A stretch of 5,616 nucleotides of DNA from Kiritimatiellia bacterium (GCA_028822745.1 JAPKCZ010000166.1:1-5616), one strand, 5' to 3'; positions 1 to 5,616 are shown, counted from the first letter of the stretch. Notes: generated by a model not told the origin, from the letters alone. Program-made: numbers and translations.

Positions 1-1545
1 TTGTCTTGAGAGCAGGCGCCGAATGCGGCCGACTAGGTGATTGGGCGAAAATGGGCGGATCAGGTAGTCGTTGGCACCGAGATCAAGTGCTTTGGTTACA
101 TTCTCTTCGACATTCTCTGATATCAGCATAACGATGGGGAGGCGGTTGTTTTCGCTGTCGCCGCGCAGTTGTTCAAGGACGCCAAAGCCTCCGGAAGGCG
201 GAAAGTTCTGGTCGATAATGACAAGATGGAAGTTCTGGCTTTCCATATCGGCGGACAATGCGTCTTCCGGTGTTGAAAAGGCGACACATGGGAATCCGTT
301 CTTTTCCATCATCTTGGTCAGGACATTTATGGTCACGTCGTCAGCGCTTAGAATAAGAATACGGTGTTCACGTTTTATTTCTGACGTTGAGCGATCCGAA
401 ACAACGCGGTTTGCCCCCATGGAGGTGGCTTGATAGACGAGGTGCTCCGCAGTAGAAATGGCATCGTCACAGCGTGTCTCCAAATCGATACCGGTGACAC
501 CGATGGCTACGGAAAGGTCGTGCGGCGCAGGATTCGATGGGTTGACGCATTGGTGACGGAATTGTTCCAGGGCTTTGTCCATGGCGCGTGTTCCACCAAA
601 TGTGTCTTCGCCGGGTAGCAAGACGACAAACTCGTAGGTGCCCCAGCGCGAAACACTGTCATAGGCACGTAAGTTTGCGGACAAGGTGATGCCCATCGTC
701 TGAAGAATTTCTTCGCGCGTATTATCACAAAAAGCACTGAGTAGGTTGCGGCTACTGTCGACAGCGATGCAGGCGAGTGTGAGTGGTTCTTTGGTTTTGG
801 CGCGCTGCTCCTGTGCGGCATCGAAAGCTTCGCGCATGGCCGCTTGGTTCATCAACCCCGTGAGGACGTCACGGCGGGACGGGCGTAAAGATTCAGGAGT
901 ACGTCGCAGGCGATCGTTAACCCAGCAGACGATTTCGTCCGTGCCGCGTGGGTTTTCGCAATAGCCGTCGGCTTGGTGAAGTTGGCTGTGTTCTTTAATC
1001 TGGTCGCTGATGCGTACGCCGACAAAGAGTACGGGTGTCGAGGCGGTGAGCGGGTTCTCGCGCAACGAAACAAAAAAAGAACGACTGTCGAGATCGGGCA
1101 GGCTGACACTCAAAATAATGCAGGATACAGGGTCTTTAGTGATTTCTGCGGTCGCGCTAGCGGCCGTGTCCACGTCGATGACGTGTCGGGAAGGGCTGCC
1201 CAAATGCTCCTTGAGCGTCGTGTTCAGCTGTGGCATTCCGCCGGCGATGAGGATGCGCGACTGGCGCATGTCGACATCGGAGGCTTCTTCTCGCAATGCC
1301 AATATAAGTGCGCGTGCCGCGTCAGGAAGCTGGGCAATCAATGTGCGTTGTGTATTCAGTGATGCTTCAAATGTCGCGGACATGCCGAAATGTGACGCGG
1401 GACCGCCCACGGTGTGAGCCAGGCGGCGGATCGTAAATTCGGATTCGGCGTGACCCTCCTCAAGGGCTCGAACGGCAACCTCAAGCGTGTCGATGCGAGC
1501 GCCAAAAGTGCTCTTAAATGTCGCTGAATCTTGGGGTGTGCTCAT
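1..1545 (-). CDS. Mosaic signalling protein: Hpt-like / pseudo-receiver / degenerate GGDEF / receiver (3' end outside window)
   Basis: The frame is open for 515 codons from the ATG at 1545 to the window edge with no stop, so the C-terminus is missing. Residues about 10-85 resemble an Hpt domain, with LAHTVGG (His44) followed by SHFG. Residues 97-213 have receiver-like spacing, but the acidic pocket reads AGG, the phospho-acceptor Asp is Ser146 (IILSVSLPD) and the Lys is Asn198 (NP). Residues 225-385 form a GGDEF domain opening with DVLTGLMN; the active site is GTYEF (302-306) and the usual DxDxFK segment is lost. An RxxD motif, RAYD (293-296), sits five residues before it, exactly where the cyclic-di-GMP inhibitory site lies. 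Residues 394-515 are a second receiver with ADD (402-403), Asp445 (VIIDQNFP) and RPF (Arg497 for the usual Lys). It starts 15 nt after the PilT-like gene with only a weak ribosome site, so co-transcription and perhaps translational coupling are likely. Role inferred: cyclic-di-GMP-responsive adaptor rather than cyclase. Confidence 0.88.
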   Translation of the reverse strand, partial: MSTPQDSATFKSTFGARIDTLEVAVRALEEGHAESEFTIRRLAHTVGGPASHFGMSATFEASLNTQRTLIAQLPDAARALILALREEASDVDMRQSRILIAGGMPQLNTTLKEHLGSPSRHVIDVDTAASATAEITKDPVSCIILSVSLPDLDSRSFFVSLRENPLTASTPVLFVGVRISDQIKEHSQLHQADGYCENPRGTDEIVCWVNDRLRRTPESLRPSRRDVLTGLMNQAAMREAFDAAQEQRAKTKEPLTLACIAVDSSRNLLSAFCDNTREEILQTMGITLSANLRAYDSVSRWGTYEFVVLLPGEDTFGGTRAMDKALEQFRHQCVNPSNPAPHDLSVAIGVTGIDLETRCDDAISTAEHLVYQATSMGANRVVSDRSTSEIKREHRILILSADDVTINVLTKMMEKNGFPCVAFSTPEDALSADMESQNFHLVIIDQNFPPSGGFGVLEQLRGDSENNRLPIVMLISENVEENVTKALDLGANDYLIRPFSPNHLVGRIRRLLSRQ

Positions 1546-1560
1546 CAAAGGCTTTCTTGC

Positions 1561-2418
1561 CTAGTTCTGGGAGGCGATGATGTTGAGTTTTCCGTTCGTT
1601 TTAGGATAGACGTGGTAATGCAGTTGCTTGAGTGTCGTTCCTTCTGGCATCAGAGCTGAGATCGGAGCCGCATAGCGATCTGCCAATACGGCTGGCGACT
1701 GTGAAACGGAACTGAGGATGACCACGTTTCTGGAGGCAAGGGCTTGACGAATCACGGGATGGTCGTCCTCCTCCTCGATGTTACTGATGTAGAAAATATT
1801 GGCTTTGAAGCGGGAGGCGGCCGCGAGGCCTGATTTAAGGTCTGGCGTGTCGATGCCAAGTTCGGACTGCATGATCACCGAGTCGGAGTGTCCCATCAGG
1901 TAAGCCAGTTCTGGCTGAAGAATCGATATGATGTTTCTGCTGCTGCCGTTGACGAGTTGCAGCACTGAATAGACAAAGGTATCTGTCGAAATCGTATCCG
2001 GGCCGTTGATGGCAACAAAGACTTTCTCGCCGGAAGCAATTATCTTCGCAAGGGACTCAATGACGTCGGGTGAATCGGATATTTCGGCCGGTTTCGGAAT
2101 GTCGTAGGGGATGGCGGTGATGGCGAGGACATAACTGCCTCGCTGTGTGGCATAGGATACGCGAATGCGTCCAACGCCTTTCTGCCCGAAGGAAAAGGTG
2201 CCTGATCCCGTCGGCATGATGCTGCCACCCACGGGTGCGGATTCTGCGAAAAGATGATCTAACGTGTCGGAAATGTCCGAAGCATCCAGCACCAAATTGA
2301 GAGCGACCTCGATGCCGGTGGGTGTATGCGATATGGGTGGCGCACTGGGTGCCAAGATGATGCCACGTGCAGAACCGGGTTGCTTCAGATACTCAAAAAG
2401 TTCTCTGCCTCTATTCAT
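1561..2418 (-). CDS. PilT-family (type IV pilus/type II secretion ATPase) protein with degenerate catalytic motifs
   Basis: 285 residues, complete. The N-terminal part (about 1-110) follows the PilT N-domain pattern: RELFEYLKQPGSARGI, then GTFSFGQKGVGRIRVSYATQRGSY, like the FSFEVPGVARFRVNAFNQRG region of PilT. The core follows the RecA-like ATPase order, but each motif is altered. Walker A is GPDTISTDT (139-147) where PilT has GPTGSGKST, so the Lys is Thr145. The Asp box is SILQPEL (165-171) in place of TIEDPIE. Walker B is IFYISNIEEED (208-218) in place of IILVGEMRD, with Glu replaced by Asn213. The His box is SSVSQSPA in place of TLHTTSA. PilT proteins are usually about 340-370 residues; this one ends early in the C-terminal domain. 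ATP hydrolysis is therefore unlikely. It probably acts as a structural or regulatory relative of PilT in the cytoplasm, working with the signalling protein encoded just downstream. The start is supported by a strong ribosome site 9 nt upstream. Confidence 0.85.
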   Translation of the reverse strand: MNRGRELFEYLKQPGSARGIILAPSAPPISHTPTGIEVALNLVLDASDISDTLDHLFAESAPVGGSIMPTGSGTFSFGQKGVGRIRVSYATQRGSYVLAITAIPYDIPKPAEISDSPDVIESLAKIIASGEKVFVAINGPDTISTDTFVYSVLQLVNGSSRNIISILQPELAYLMGHSDSVIMQSELGIDTPDLKSGLAAASRFKANIFYISNIEEEDDHPVIRQALASRNVVILSSVSQSPAVLADRYAAPISALMPEGTTLKQLHYHVYPKTNGKLNIIASQN

Positions 2419-2427
2419 GACTTCGGG

Positions 2428-2436
2428 TCCCTCCCT
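2428..2436 (-). promoter_or_regulatory. Ribosome binding site of the PilT-like gene
   Basis: Reading the minus strand, AGGGAGGGA lies 9 nt before the ATG at 2418. It is the strongest purine-rich ribosome site in the window and fixes the start of the PilT-like protein. The downstream signalling gene has only a weak AAGAAAG, so translation of the second gene may depend on the first. Confidence 0.7.
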
Positions 2437-2470
2437 GTCACTGCGGCTTCCCTAGGCGACATAGACACAC

Positions 2471-2499
2471 GTCGTCCAGGGCCCCGCCCGTGGATCGAC
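2471..2499 (-). terminator. Imperfect GC-rich hairpin downstream of the beta-barrel gene
   Basis: GTCG (2471-2474), CCA (2476-2478) and GGGC (2479-2482) can pair with GCCC (2486-2489), TGG (2491-2493) and CGAC (2496-2499) around a 3-nt loop, giving about 11 base pairs with small bulges. It lies 75 nt past the stop of the beta-barrel gene and upstream of the PilT-like ribosome site. No T-run follows on the minus strand, so it is not a standard intrinsic terminator. It could be a factor-dependent terminator, an mRNA 3'-end stabiliser or a chance structure. Confidence 0.25.
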
Positions 2500-2512
2500 C
2501 TTCTCTTGTCCT

Positions 2513-2535
2513 GCTCGTGCATGAAGAGCACGTGC
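2513..2535 (-). other. Second imperfect hairpin in the beta-barrel/PilT-like gap
   Basis: GCTCGTGC (2513-2520) and GCACGTGC (2528-2535) pair with one T-T mismatch around a 7-nt loop. It starts about 40 nt past the beta-barrel stop and is followed by the first hairpin listed for this gap. No T-run follows on the minus strand. Together the two could separate expression of the barrel gene from the signalling pair. Apart from these hairpins and the ribosome site, I see nothing else in the 155-nt gap and no convincing promoter. Confidence 0.25.
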
Positions 2536-2573
2536 GAGGCAGAAACGTTCCGCATCACGGAGACGCTGCAGAT

Positions 2574-3290
2574 CTAGAATGCCAAATGGACTCCGGCAAA
2601 CGCGCCGGTGTTATCGAGCGACTCAACGCCTGCATGAATTGTGATATGTTCGGTCCAAAGCAGGTCTAGGCTAATGGAATACCCGAGCGTATCCCCGTCC
2701 TCTTCCAAATCGCCTTGCAGCGATGAAAGTAGGCCGCCAGCCGTCAGGCCGATTGCCTGTGGGAGGAATGCTTTATTGCCCTCAAGTTCATTGATCAAGC
2801 TGACCGTTAAATCGGCTTCGATTTCGCTGTAGTCGAATGTTGTTGATCCGGACTCGGCTTCGGATGAGGTGTAGGACACGGTGCTGTGAACGCGAATGCG
2901 ATCATCCTGGAGCCCAGGATCTTTAATGAGGTGCGACATAAGATTGAACTCTGCTGTGCCGCCAAACGCGGGGCCATCACCCGGAAAACCGTTCAGTTCA
3001 CCATCGCTCTGACCACCATGAACGTAAACCGTTACCCAGGAAAATAGGCGATAGCCGATGTAGCCAACGACGCGCGTTTCGTCGAGGGTTGAGGGGAAGT
3101 TGCTGTTGTCGACGCGGACGTCACGCTCGCGGTCTCGCATGTACAGCCCGGCGCTCCAACCGGAGAGGTCCTGTTCTGTGATGAGGTAATTCTCGTTGGC
3201 CATAGAAGCAGCACGTGGTGCGGCTTCAACAAATAGTGAAGTACCTGCAAGGCAGGTTCCGGCAAGGACTGTTTTTAGAATGTAATTCAT
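2574..3290 (-). CDS. Small outer-membrane beta-barrel-like protein, function unknown
   Basis: 238 residues from the chosen ATG. An N-terminal signal peptide is clear: MNYILKTVLAGTCLAGTSLF followed by VEAAPRA, with likely cleavage after VEA or APRA. The mature part, about 210 residues, is rich in alternating polar/hydrophobic stretches typical of transmembrane beta-strands (for example GWSAGLYM, TRVVGYIGYRLFSWVTVYVHG, RIRVHSTVSYTSS, LGYSISLDLLW, AGVHLAF). These are linked by acidic and Gly-rich loops such as LQGDLEEDGD. It ends in Phe, as outer-membrane barrels recognised by the BAM machinery usually do. Size and strand count suggest 8-10 strands. I do not recognise a specific family, and substrate or role cannot be read from the sequence. 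An upstream in-frame ATG at 3326 would add 12 residues before the signal peptide. The 3290 start gives a more ordinary signal sequence, though its ribosome site (AGAG, very close) is poor. Confidence 0.8.
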   Translation of the reverse strand: MNYILKTVLAGTCLAGTSLFVEAAPRAASMANENYLITEQDLSGWSAGLYMRDRERDVRVDNSNFPSTLDETRVVGYIGYRLFSWVTVYVHGGQSDGELNGFPGDGPAFGGTAEFNLMSHLIKDPGLQDDRIRVHSTVSYTSSEAESGSTTFDYSEIEADLTVSLINELEGNKAFLPQAIGLTAGGLLSSLQGDLEEDGDTLGYSISLDLLWTEHITIHAGVESLDNTGAFAGVHLAF

Positions 3291-3298
3291 AGCTCTAA

Positions 3299-3326
3299 AT
3301 ATTAGTGAACAATGTCGCAATGGCAA
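3299..3326 (-). promoter_or_regulatory. Candidate sigma70-type promoter of the beta-barrel gene
   Basis: On the minus strand TTGCCA (3326-3321) is followed after 16 nt by TAATAT (3304-3299). If used, transcription would begin within a few bases of the ATG at 3290, making a nearly leaderless message. That would fit the lack of a good ribosome site there. The -10 matches consensus at only four of six positions, so this is tentative. Confidence 0.25.
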
Positions 3327-3346
3327 GCAGATAACCTACTCCGGCA

Positions 3347-3367
3347 TAAACGGTAGGCGCCGTTTTA
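3347..3367. promoter_or_regulatory. Palindromic element, possible operator
   Basis: AAACGG (3348-3353) and CCGTTT (3360-3365) form a perfect 6-bp inverted repeat with a 6-nt spacer, in the middle of the divergent intergenic region. The left half, TAAACGGT (3347-3354), recurs exactly as a direct copy at 3451-3458, just before the hydrolase ribosome site. The two copies bracket the candidate plus-strand promoter. A dimeric regulator binding here could control both directions. In a divergent region a terminator is less expected. The repeat is short and may be chance. Confidence 0.25.
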
Positions 3368-3371
3368 GGGG

Positions 3372-3400
3372 TTGCCTGCGAGGAGCTATTGCGCTATACA
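3372..3400 (+). promoter_or_regulatory. Candidate sigma70-type promoter of the SGNH hydrolase gene
   Basis: TTGCCT (3372-3377) and TATACA (3395-3400) are separated by the ideal 17 nt, each matching consensus at four of six positions. The predicted start near 3407 would leave a leader of about 65 nt before the ATG at 3473. It could also drive the membrane protein gene downstream. Confidence 0.35.
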
Positions 3401-3461
3401 TCTCGCCTTTAGTAATAGGTACGCCCACCGCGTAGAGAAAAATGTCATTTTAAACGGTCAC

Positions 3462-3465
3462 AGGA
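3462..3465 (+). promoter_or_regulatory. Ribosome binding site that decides the SGNH hydrolase start
   Basis: AGGA sits 7 nt before the ATG at 3473 but only 1 nt before the in-frame ATG at 3467. The spacing favours 3473, giving a protein beginning MKQIWYSLTKLL, a normal signal-peptide n-region. Confidence 0.6.
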
Positions 3466-3472
3466 AATGGTC

Positions 3473-4117
3473 ATGAAGCAAATTTGGTATAGTTTGACGA
3501 AGCTTTTGGTTGTTTTGGCAATGGTGCTTTCTGGTGGCATCGGGTGCAATGACAGTAGTGGCGGATCGGGTTTCTCTGATGTCGGTGACAATGATATCAA
3601 CACCGTCGTCTGCATGGGAGATAGCATCACTTTGGGTTCCGGTTTGCCATCCGCTCAGAGTTATCCGGTACAATTGGCCGTAATGACGGGCAAACGCGTC
3701 ATTAATTCGGGTTTGTCCGGCGAAGCTAGCGGCGGCGGGGCCGGACGCGTTGGTGGTCAGCTCGGTCGACACAAGCCTGGATGTTTGCTCAGTATGTATG
3801 GTGCCAATGATGTTATTCGAGTCAGGCCTCTGGGTGAATTGGCCGCAAATGTTCGCTCGATCATTCAGCAGGCCAAAGCCAATCAGACGAATCCGGTCGT
3901 CGGAGCGATTCTGCCGATGTTCGAAGCACGCTCCATCTTTAATCCGACGATCGTCGCTGCAAATGAACTCCTGCGCGCCGTTGCGAAGGAAGAGGGTGTA
4001 GACTTTGTTAATTTGCACAGCTCTATGCAGGATCCCGGGCTCTACTTAGACGGTCTGCATCCGACGGCCGCTGGTGCGAACATCATCGCTTCGAAGTTTG
4101 AAGGCCAGGTACAGTAA
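3473..4117 (+). CDS. SGNH/GDSL-family hydrolase, probable lipoprotein
   Basis: 214 residues. Family members are Ser-His(-Asp) esterases, lipases, thioesterases or carbohydrate acetylesterases. All four signature blocks are visible: block I MGDSIT (catalytic Ser51), block II NSGLSG (Gly80), block III YGAND (Gly110, Asn112) and block V DGLHPTAAG (Asp193, His196), so it should be active. The N-terminus is a Lys-led hydrophobic segment (LTKLLVVLAMVLSGGIG) ending at Cys25, followed by a Ser/Gly-rich linker (NDSSGGSGFSD). This looks like a lipoprotein signal, although the -3 residue is Gly rather than the usual Leu, so a plain secreted form is possible. The protein would act in the periplasm or on the outer surface. 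The membrane glycosyltransferase-like gene begins 61 nt downstream on the same strand, suggesting a shared envelope role such as de-acylating a glycan or lipid. The substrate cannot be deduced. Confidence 0.88.
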   Translation: MKQIWYSLTKLLVVLAMVLSGGIGCNDSSGGSGFSDVGDNDINTVVCMGDSITLGSGLPSAQSYPVQLAVMTGKRVINSGLSGEASGGGAGRVGGQLGRHKPGCLLSMYGANDVIRVRPLGELAANVRSIIQQAKANQTNPVVGAILPMFEARSIFNPTIVAANELLRAVAKEEGVDFVNLHSSMQDPGLYLDGLHPTAAGANIIASKFEGQVQ

Positions 4118-4178
4118 AGACCGTCGGTACGCGCTTTGGGCTGCTGCTCGGGCGTCTATATGTGACGCGAATTGGACC

Positions 4179-5616
4179 ATGAATCGAAAAACGCTTTATG
4201 TCCTTGCTCTAATTTTCTTCGTCATGCTCTGGGCCGTATTCTCTTGGCCTCTCGGCAAACATATTTTCACTGGTATTCCTTCCTCCGGCACCAATCTCGA
4301 AAAGGGTAATGTCATTCGAATGGTGCCGGGTGACCATTTGCAGCTCCTTTATAACTTCTGGCTGGCCAAGGACATGATGTCCGGCGACACGCCGCTGTTT
4401 TACAATCTTTACGAATTTAATACCGGATCAGACGAAGAACGCCTGATTCCGCGGCCGTATTACGCACCAGCGTCAATCCTGTATGCGCTCATCTCCCGCA
4501 TCGGAGGGGATGCCTTCGGATGGAACATGAGCGGGATGCTGTGCGTCTTGGTCGGTTTCTGGGGGTGCTGGCGTCTGGCGCGACGGTTCGTATCTGATGA
4601 GCTCACAGCGCTTGCGATGGGCGTGACTGCCCTGCTGGTTCCCTACACATGGGTCAGTCTGCTGGGGGGCAGCCCGGCGGGCTTCGGCGTCGTCTGGGTC
4701 CCTGTTCTCTTTCTGGGGCTCGACGTGGCGATCCGGAGCAAGCGCGCGACCGGCGGTGCGCTCGCTGGCGTGGCTATTCTGTTTGCATCGTGGACAGATT
4801 CGCACGTCTTTTTCTTTTCGATGTTGGCCATACCCTGTTGGTGTTTACTCTGTTTCACGTTGCGAGAATCCGTTGATCTCCGGGACGGACGCAATTGGCG
4901 GGAGTTAATCGTCGCGTTACTGCCTGCTGTCGTTATGGGAGCCGTGGCCGTTGTGCTCTTCCAGCTTGAACATGCCCATATGCTGGGCGGCACAACCATG
5001 GCGAGCGGCCGCACGGATGCGGAGATCAGTCTGTTTTCGCCAGTATGGACCTGTCTGTTCGCGTTCTCGCATGGCTGGGGTGGCGCACAAGTGTATGTCG
5101 GCTATGTCGCAACGGCGCTGCTGGGTGTGGGGCTCATTCTTCTCTTGATTCGGCCGCCTGCCATGGCGTGTCCCGCATGGCGTGTTCGCGTATTCCTGGT
5201 CATGCTTTTTGCTGGACTGGTTGGCGTCGCCGTACTCGCCTTGGGGCTGAGTGGGCCGCTTGACGGCAAAGCGTATGTGATCGCTCGCAAGCTCGTCTCG
5301 CCGTTCGAAAAGATCCGACAACCACCGAAGATTTTCTGTCTAATTCCTGCGCTGCTATGCGTGGCATTGCCGCTGTGTGGCGCAGCCCTTGTCCAGTGGG
5401 TGTCGTCGCCGCGCTTGCGACGCTGTGGGGTCGTGGCTGTTGCGCTTCTTCTGATCATCACATACAAGCTTCCCATCAGTGCAACGATCTGTCTGCTCGA
5501 TAGCGGCAACGAGGCATACCGCGTGATCGCCGACGATGCGACAAACCGCGGCCTGAAGCCACGCGCCATTGCGATTCCACTATGGCCGGGCGACTCGGCG
5601 TGGACATCCCTCAATG
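4179..5616 (+). CDS. Polytopic membrane protein, GT-C glycosyltransferase/YfhO-like (3' end outside window)
   Basis: 479 codons are open from the ATG at 4179 to the edge. TM1 is at about residues 6-24. A long extracytoplasmic loop follows with VPGDHLQLLYNFWLAKDMM, where Asp52 occupies the place of the acidic residue typical of GT-C enzymes. Further hydrophobic segments lie at about 97-110, 118-133, 143-163, 168-184, 193-230, 243-262, 305-325, 336-358, 384-405 and 417-436. The FEKIRQPPKIF segment (376-386), just before a TM helix, resembles the IRxPxR-type motif common in YfhO-like proteins. A soluble extracytoplasmic part then begins, including AIAIPLWPGDSAW. Family members usually transfer sugars from polyprenyl-phosphate donors onto envelope lipids or polymers. 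The start has a weak ribosome site (GGA, 2-nt spacing). It probably shares a transcript with the hydrolase, since no terminator is seen in the 61-nt gap. Exact family assignment needs the missing C-terminus. Confidence 0.8.
   Translation, partial: MNRKTLYVLALIFFVMLWAVFSWPLGKHIFTGIPSSGTNLEKGNVIRMVPGDHLQLLYNFWLAKDMMSGDTPLFYNLYEFNTGSDEERLIPRPYYAPASILYALISRIGGDAFGWNMSGMLCVLVGFWGCWRLARRFVSDELTALAMGVTALLVPYTWVSLLGGSPAGFGVVWVPVLFLGLDVAIRSKRATGGALAGVAILFASWTDSHVFFFSMLAIPCWCLLCFTLRESVDLRDGRNWRELIVALLPAVVMGAVAVVLFQLEHAHMLGGTTMASGRTDAEISLFSPVWTCLFAFSHGWGGAQVYVGYVATALLGVGLILLLIRPPAMACPAWRVRVFLVMLFAGLVGVAVLALGLSGPLDGKAYVIARKLVSPFEKIRQPPKIFCLIPALLCVALPLCGAALVQWVSSPRLRRCGVVAVALLLIITYKLPISATICLLDSGNEAYRVIADDATNRGLKPRAIAIPLWPGDSAWTSLN

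Noticed and set aside
868..876. DVLTGLMN, the typical opening of an active diguanylate cyclase domain
   Set aside because: It was first read as evidence for a working cyclase, but the active site GTYEF and the missing DxDxFK segment argue against catalysis, so the domain is called degenerate.
71..1417. Several plus-strand open frames of 60-135 codons
   Set aside because: All are antisense to the continuous 515-codon signalling protein frame, whose domains are clear. The plus-strand products are rich in Ser/Arg/Cys and show no motif.
3439..3451. AAAAT-GTC-ATTTT inverted repeat in the hydrolase leader
   Set aside because: A 5-bp A/T-only stem with a 3-nt loop is too weak to call a terminator or riboswitch element.
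3458..4018. 186-codon open frame on the minus strand across the SGNH hydrolase gene
   Set aside because: It lies antisense to a gene with all four SGNH blocks, and its translation shows no recognisable domain or signal. It is a shadow frame.
4136..4168. Possible promoter (TTGGGC, 15 nt, TATATG) and small stem (GCGTC/GACGC) between the hydrolase and membrane protein genes
   Set aside because: The -35 match is poor and the spacer short. The stem is only 5 bp with no T-run, so neither a promoter nor a terminator is supported.
5102..5614. 170-codon minus-strand open frame, with other minus-strand frames at 4473-5321
   Set aside because: They oppose the membrane protein, whose plus-strand frame is open throughout with regular hydrophobic segments. 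The minus-strand products are low-complexity, rich in Arg/Thr/Pro.

Overview
The window looks like chromosomal DNA from a Gram-negative bacterium: it carries a small outer-membrane-type beta-barrel, a probable lipoprotein and a type IV pilus ATPase relative. Base composition is moderate to slightly GC-rich. The mix of genes (degenerate PilT-like protein, mosaic response regulator, lipoprotein SGNH hydrolase, large YfhO/GT-C-like membrane protein) would fit a PVC-type lineage (Kiritimatiellota, Lentisphaerota or Verrucomicrobiota), but that placement is a guess. I see no tRNA, rRNA, IS element, CRISPR array or phage gene.

Layout. Positions 1-3290 are read on the minus strand. A beta-barrel gene (3290-2574) is followed, after a 155-nt gap with two imperfect hairpins, by a tight pair: a PilT-family protein (2418-1561) and, 15 nt further, a multidomain signalling protein (1545 to beyond position 1). 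Positions 3473-5616 are read on the plus strand: a secreted or lipid-anchored SGNH/GDSL hydrolase (3473-4117), then a polytopic GT-C/YfhO-like membrane protein (4179 to beyond 5616). The 182-nt divergent region 3291-3472 holds the likely promoters for both directions.

The most interesting part is the minus-strand pair. The PilT-family protein keeps the fold-level pattern of a twitching ATPase, but every nucleotide-handling motif is altered: Walker A Lys, Asp box, Walker B Glu and His box. It also ends early in the C-terminal domain. Its partner is built as Hpt-like, pseudo-receiver, degenerate GGDEF, receiver. The GGDEF active site reads GTYEF, but the RxxD inhibitory-site motif (RAYD) is kept, which suggests a cyclic-di-GMP sensor rather than a cyclase. 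Together they look like a signalling module made almost wholly of pseudo-enzymes, perhaps tuning a type IV pilus-like machine. That role is inference.

The plus-strand pair (surface esterase-like lipoprotein plus membrane glycosyltransferase-like protein) suggests envelope glycan or lipid work, also by inference. Both outermost genes run off the window, so their C-termini are unknown.
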